This document shows positions 55,224 through 64,000 of a stretch of DNA of 64,000 bases, one piece after another. Origin of the DNA: Pluralibacter gergoviae ATCC 33028 = NBRC 105706 (GTDB lineage: Bacteria; Pseudomonadota; Gammaproteobacteria; Enterobacterales; Enterobacteriaceae). Under the pieces are notes generated by a model, which worked only from the letters and a program-made list of their open reading frames with translations, had not been told where the DNA came from and searched no databases. How positions within the stretch are numbered: the stretch's first letter is position 1; each line of letters starts with the position of its first letter. The stretch is from positions 103,357 to 167,356 of the forward strand of contig NZ_BCZS01000010.1 in assembly GCF_001598855.1 (NCBI RefSeq). Direction: 5' to 3'. The translations under genes and the position numbers were made by a program.

Positions 55224-57542
55224 TTAGTGGCAGTCGCCGGTGGTGGTGCTGCAGCAGCTGTGGACGGTTTTGCGCGTAGCCATCAGGTTAACGTCAACCC
55301 GGCTGCGGGCCCGGCGCAGCAGGCCGAGCAGGATAACGTTAAACAGCACCACCGTCAGGATGCACACCAGGCTGTAGCGCGGATGCTGGCTATAGCTGGC
55401 GACCTGGTAGAACAGGGTAGAGAGCGAGTAGGCGATGTTCAGTCCCCACAGGATAGAGAAGCCCATCCAGCCGCGGCTCGATTCACGGGCGATGGCGCCC
55501 ATTACCGAGATGCACGGAATGTAGAGCAGGACGAAGATCAGGTAGCTGTAAGCCGCCGCCGCGCTGCCGAACTTGCTGCTCATTACGCCCATCGAGCCGG
55601 TGGCCATTTCGCCGTCGCCCTTGCTGGCCTCAATCGGGTTGGCCAGCACGCTCAGGCTGAAGGTGTCCTTCAGGCTCTGCCAGGTTTCGCCGACCGCGGC
55701 GCCCAGTTCATCCAGCAGATTAAACGTCGCCGGATTAAACGCCTCCTCCTGGATATTTTCAGCGGTATAGAGCGTATTCAGGGTGCCGACCACCACCTCT
55801 TTCGCCATCGCACCGGTAAACAGGCCGACCGTGGCCTGCCAGTTATCTGCGTGTACGCCGATGGGCTTAAACAGCGGGGTGATGACCCGGCTGACCGAGG
55901 CCAGCGCCGAATCGTTGATGCTATCGGCGGCTTTGCCGTCGAGGGTAAAGCTGTTCAGCGCGCTGAGGAAGATGCTGACGATCACAATCACCTTACCGGC
56001 GCGCAGCACGAAGCCCTTCAGGCGCTGCCAGGTCTGAATAACCAGGCTCTTGAGGTGCGGCACGTGATACACCGGCAGCTCCATGACGAACGGCGAGGCT
56101 TCGCCGCGCATGATCGTGTGCTTCAGCATCAGGCCGGTAAGGATCGCCATCACGATGCCGAGCACGTACAGCGAAAAGACCGCCAGCGCGCCGTTCTGGC
56201 CGAAGAAGGCCGCAGCGAAGACGGCGAAAATCGCCAGCCGCGCGCCGCACGACATAAACGGCGCCATCATGATAGTCATCAGCCGCTCGCGCGGGGCGTC
56301 GAGGGTGCGGGCCCCCATCACCGACGGCACGTTGCAGCCGAAGCCGACGATCAGCGGCACGAAGGATTTGCCCGGCAGGCCGAGGGCCTGCATCAGGCGG
56401 TCCATGACGAACGCGGCGCGGGCCATGTAGCCGGAGTCCTCAAGGAAGGAGAGGAACAGATACATCATGCCAATCTGCGGCACCAGCGGCAGCACGGTGT
56501 TGATACCGCCGCCGATCCCCTGGGCCAGAAAGATGGTCAGCCATTCGGGGAAGTGGAGGGTGGCACCAAGCCACTGAATGCCGTGGATAAAGAGGGCCAC
56601 CGAGCCGCCGTCGAATATCGGCTGCAGCGCGCCGCCGATGTTGATCGCCAGCAGGAACATCAGGTACATCACAAACAGAAAGATCGGCAGGCCGAGGAAG
56701 CGGTTAAGGATGATTTTATCCACCGCTGCGGTAAAACGGCTCGGTTCGGCGGTGAGGGTGTTGCTGACGGCGTCGCAGATGGCGGCGATAGTCTGATAGC
56801 GGGCGTCGGCGATGTGCAGAGCCGGATCGTCAATCTCGCTCTCAAGACGCGCCAGGGAGGCCTGCAGGTGCTGGCGGGCGTCACCCGCATAGGCGAGGCT
56901 GTAGATATCCCCTTCCAGCATCTGCAGCCCCAGCCAGCGGCGCTGCTGCAGCGGCATATCGGCAGGGACGTGTTGTGCCAGCACGTTGGCTTCCTGCAGC
57001 AGCGGCTGCGGATAGTGCACCAGCTCGATCGGCCGGTTGCCCTGCAGGCGGTCAATTGCCATCTTCAGGGCGTCAATGCCGCGTCCGCGGGTCGATACCA
57101 GGGGGACTACCGGGCAGCCCAGGCGGGCGGCAAGGGCGTCAACGTCGATATGTACCTGCTGCTTCTCGGCGATGTCCAGCATGTTCAGCGCCACGATGCA
57201 CGGCATCCCCAGCTCCAGCAGCTGGAGCGTCAGGTAGAGGTTGCGTTCAAGGTTGGAGGCGTCAACCACGTTAATCAGCAGGTCGGCATCGCCGCTGAGG
57301 ATATAGTGGCAGGCGATTTGCTCGTCGAGCGAGGTCTGCGAAGAGATCGTTGTAAGCGAGTAGGTGCCGGGCAAATCCACCAGCGTCACCTGATTATCGG
57401 TGGTGGCAAACTGCCCCTCTTTGCGCTCAACGGTAACCCCTGCCCAGTTGCCCACGCGCTGACGCGCGCCAGTTAATTGATTAAACAGGGTTGTTTTACC
57501 TGAATTCGGATTGCCAATTAAGCCAATGGTTAATTTTTTCAT
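55224..57542 (-). CDS. feoB: Ferrous iron transporter FeoB
   Basis: A 772-residue inner-membrane Fe2+ transporter (E. coli 773). An N-terminal G-domain (G1 [11 protein letters not shown]3 DLPGTY, G4 LNMLD) is followed by the membrane part with two Gate repeats ([28 protein letters not shown]). It takes up ferrous iron under anaerobic or low-iron conditions. It lies 27 nt after feoA. Confidence 0.97.
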   Translation of the reverse strand: MKKLTIGLIGNPNSGKTTLFNQLTGARQRVGNWAGVTVERKEGQFATTDNQVTLVDLPGTYSLTTISSQTSLDEQIACHYILSGDADLLINVVDASNLERNLYLTLQLLELGMPCIVALNMLDIAEKQQVHIDVDALAARLGCPVVPLVSTRGRGIDALKMAIDRLQGNRPIELVHYPQPLLQEANVLAQHVPADMPLQQRRWLGLQMLEGDIYSLAYAGDARQHLQASLARLESEIDDPALHIADARYQTIAAICDAVSNTLTAEPSRFTAAVDKIILNRFLGLPIFLFVMYLMFLLAINIGGALQPIFDGGSVALFIHGIQWLGATLHFPEWLTIFLAQGIGGGINTVLPLVPQIGMMYLFLSFLEDSGYMARAAFVMDRLMQALGLPGKSFVPLIVGFGCNVPSVMGARTLDAPRERLMTIMMAPFMSCGARLAIFAVFAAAFFGQNGALAVFSLYVLGIVMAILTGLMLKHTIMRGEASPFVMELPVYHVPHLKSLVIQTWQRLKGFVLRAGKVIVIVSIFLSALNSFTLDGKAADSINDSALASVSRVITPLFKPIGVHADNWQATVGLFTGAMAKEVVVGTLNTLYTAENIQEEAFNPATFNLLDELGAAVGETWQSLKDTFSLSVLANPIEASKGDGEMATGSMGVMSSKFGSAAAAYSYLIFVLLYIPCISVMGAIARESSRGWMGFSILWGLNIAYSLSTLFYQVASYSQHPRYSLVCILTVVLFNVILLGLLRRARSRVDVNLMATRKTVHSCCSTTTGDCH

Positions 57543-57569
57543 ATTATAAACTCGTTTATTTGGCGTGAA

Positions 57570-60454
<2,885 letters not shown>

Positions 60455-60555
60455 GGCTATATTTCATTCGGTGGAGTAAAAAACAGGGGATAGTTATACG
60501 GACAGACGGCTAAAAATGCCAGTTGCCGTCCTGCCAATCGGAGTACTCTGGCGGA

Positions 60556-61029
60556 TCACTTCACATACTCAATCTCGTTAACGTACCAGCTCGCCTCTCC
60601 GGCAGGTGTCTGCACCACGGCGAGATCGCCGACCTCTTTTTTGAGCAGCGCCCGGGCCATCGGCGAGTCGATGGAGATATAATCCTTGCGGCCAAAGATT
60701 TCGTCGTAGCCAACAATGCGAAAGCGCTTTATGTCGCCGTCGTCGTTCTCAATTTCAACCCATGCGCCGAAGAACACTTTCCCTTCCTGTTGCGGGGAGT
60801 AGTCGACAATTTTCAGACGTTCGAGGCACTTTGTCAGGTAGCGAACCCGCCTGTCGATTTCGCGCAGGCGCTTTTTATTGTACTGATAATCGGCGTTCTC
60901 GCTGCGGTCGCCGAGGCTGGCGGCCCAGGTCACCTTCTTTGTGACTTCCGGGCGCTCTTCGCGCCACAGATAGTCCATCTCTTTTTTCAGCTTTTCGTAC
61001 CCTTCGCGGGTAATAAGCGGGGTTTTCAT
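60556..61029 (-). CDS. greB: Transcription elongation factor GreB
   Basis: A 157-residue Gre factor (E. coli 158) that stimulates RNA cleavage in backtracked RNA polymerase. An N-terminal coiled coil carries the tip acidic pair region (GDRSENADYQYNKKRLREID), and a C-terminal FKBP-like domain follows. The start at 61029 (MKTPLITREGYEK) has GAAGGTAAG upstream; the longer frame to 61071 lacks family support. Divergent from ompR. Confidence 0.96.
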   Translation of the reverse strand: MKTPLITREGYEKLKKEMDYLWREERPEVTKKVTWAASLGDRSENADYQYNKKRLREIDRRVRYLTKCLERLKIVDYSPQQEGKVFFGAWVEIENDDGDIKRFRIVGYDEIFGRKDYISIDSPMARALLKKEVGDLAVVQTPAGEASWYVNEIEYVK

Positions 61030-61240
61030 GCATCTTACCTTCAGGCTGAGATTCCTGGCACATAGTACCAAAGATGCTTAAAAAAAGGCTTTCTGTGATG
61101 AAACGTACAGATAACCTGCTGTAAAATATGCTTTGTAACAATTTCGGCTAGAATTTATACCAGATTTAGCTGGAGCAAAACCTATGCTTTTTTAAGAATA
61201 CGCACTCACGATTGTTGCGAATCTTCTGGGAGTAAAAACA

Positions 61241-63309
<2,069 letters not shown>

Positions 63310-63345
63310 AAAAGCCCCGGCAGATAAACATCTGCCGGGGCTTTT
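63310..63345. terminator. Bidirectional terminator between envZ and pckA
   Basis: AAAAGCCCCGGCAGA and its complement enclose TAAACA, a 15-bp perfect stem with A- and T-tracts that serves both convergent genes. Confidence 0.93.
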
Positions 63346-63364
63346 AACTACTGCATGCGGTGAT

Positions 63365-64000
63365 TTACAGTTTCGGACCTGCCGCCACCAGCGCTTCGCC
63401 GGCCGGGGTGTCGGTGTACTTCTCGAAGTTATTCACGAACAGCTTCGCCAGCGCCTGGGCTTTCTCCTGCCACTGTTCCGGGGAGCCGTAGGTGTTGCGC
63501 GGATCGAGGATATGGGTATCGACGCCCGGCAGCCGGGTTGGGATCTGCAGGTCGAACATCGGCAGGGTGAACGTTTCCGCATCGTCCAGCGAGCCGTTGA
63601 GGATAGCGTCGATGATAGCGCGGGTATCTTTGATGGAGATACGCTTGCCGGTGCCGTTCCAGCCGGTGTTGACCAGATAGGCCTGAGCGCCTGCGGCTTT
63701 CATGCGCTTAACCAGCACTTCCGCATACTGGGTCGGGTGCAGCGACAGGAACGCCGCGCCGAAGCAGGCGGAGAAGGTTGGGGTCGGCTCGGTGACGCCG
63801 CGCTCGGTGCCCGCCAGCTTGGCGGTAAAGCCTGACAGGAAGTGGTACTGGGTCTGATCTGCGGTCAGGCGCGAGACCGGCGGCAGTACGCCAAAGGCAT
63901 CGGCGGTCAGGAAGATGACTTTGGTCGCGTGGCCTGCTTTGGATACCGGCTTAACGATGTTTTCAATGTGGTAGATCGGGTAAGAGACGCGGGTGTTTAA
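63365..64000 (-). CDS. pckA: Phosphoenolpyruvate carboxykinase (ATP), C-terminal part
   Basis: The gene runs off the right edge of the window; 211 C-terminal residues are present (about 330-540 of the 540-residue E. coli enzyme), ending [11 protein letters not shown]. Visible segments include [40 protein letters not shown] and [20 protein letters not shown]. It makes PEP from oxaloacetate in gluconeogenesis. The frame is open through 64000. Confidence 0.96.
   Translation of the reverse strand, partial: LNTRVSYPIYHIENIVKPVSKAGHATKVIFLTADAFGVLPPVSRLTADQTQYHFLSGFTAKLAGTERGVTEPTPTFSACFGAAFLSLHPTQYAEVLVKRMKAAGAQAYLVNTGWNGTGKRISIKDTRAIIDAILNGSLDDAETFTLPMFDLQIPTRLPGVDTHILDPRNTYGSPEQWQEKAQALAKLFVNNFEKYTDTPAGEALVAAGPKL

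Noticed and set aside
55203..57476. A 757-codon open frame antisense to feoB
   Set aside because: It mirrors feoB over its whole length, has His/Gln/Arg-rich composition typical of the reverse of GC-rich codons, and has no recognisable domain. The same applies to long antisense frames over treF, the UbiB-like gene, prlC, malP, yhgF and glpD.

Overview
The window is a chromosomal segment of a GC-rich member of the Enterobacteriaceae, of Enterobacter, Klebsiella or Kosakonia type; the genus cannot be fixed from the sequence alone. The backbone is collinear with the E. coli treF to pck interval: treF, gor, rlmJ, prlC, rsmJ, uspA/uspB, pitA, yhiN, acpT/yhhT, glpD/glpEGR, malT/malPQ, gntT, nfuA, gntX, bioH, feoABC, yhgF, greB, ompR-envZ, pckA. 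Most products match their E. coli counterparts closely in length and motifs.

Accessory DNA sits in several gaps of this backbone. (1) 2.7-5.2 kb: a UbiB-like ABC1 atypical kinase and a DJ-1/PfpI protein. (2) 7.6-8.9 kb: a secreted PAP2 acid phosphatase between rlmJ and prlC. (3) 11.8-28 kb: an approximately 16-kb insertion between rsmJ and uspA, where E. coli K-12 has dtpB. It begins with an IS4-family element inserted in the rsmJ terminator loop, then three paralogous thymidylate-kinase-like P-loop proteins, a Wzx/MATE-type flippase, an unrecognised helical protein, a periplasmic YtfJ paralog, a second LptF/LptG pair and an HchA homolog. Convergent to these is the operon aasR-cerR-acp-spt, with a divergent GNAT-like acyltransferase (bCerS type). 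This is the five-gene ceramide pathway known from Caulobacter crescentus: acyl-ACP synthetase, dedicated ACP, serine palmitoyltransferase, ceramide synthase and the NAD(P)-dependent reductase. Together with LptFG2 and the flippase/kinase genes it looks like a sphingolipid synthesis, modification and export island, and is the most interesting part of the window.

(4) 32.1-35.2 kb: a fluoride-riboswitch operon with its intrinsic terminator followed by a family II pyrophosphatase, a universal stress protein, a second enolase, and a crcB fluoride-channel gene that has been destroyed by internal deletions. (5) 35.2-36.7 kb: a LysR regulator divergent from a phenolic acid decarboxylase, where E. coli has nik genes. 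(6) 53.7-54.9 kb: an AT-richer Fic AMPylase-type gene between bioH and feoC with a strong inverted-repeat operator.

Regulatory sites that can be read directly include the fluoride riboswitch, a CRP site for malT, MalT boxes before malP, paired GntR operators before gntT, a GlpR operator before glpD, Fur- and FNR-like sites before feoA, and many bidirectional intrinsic terminators between convergent genes. No rRNA, tRNA or CRISPR array was seen.
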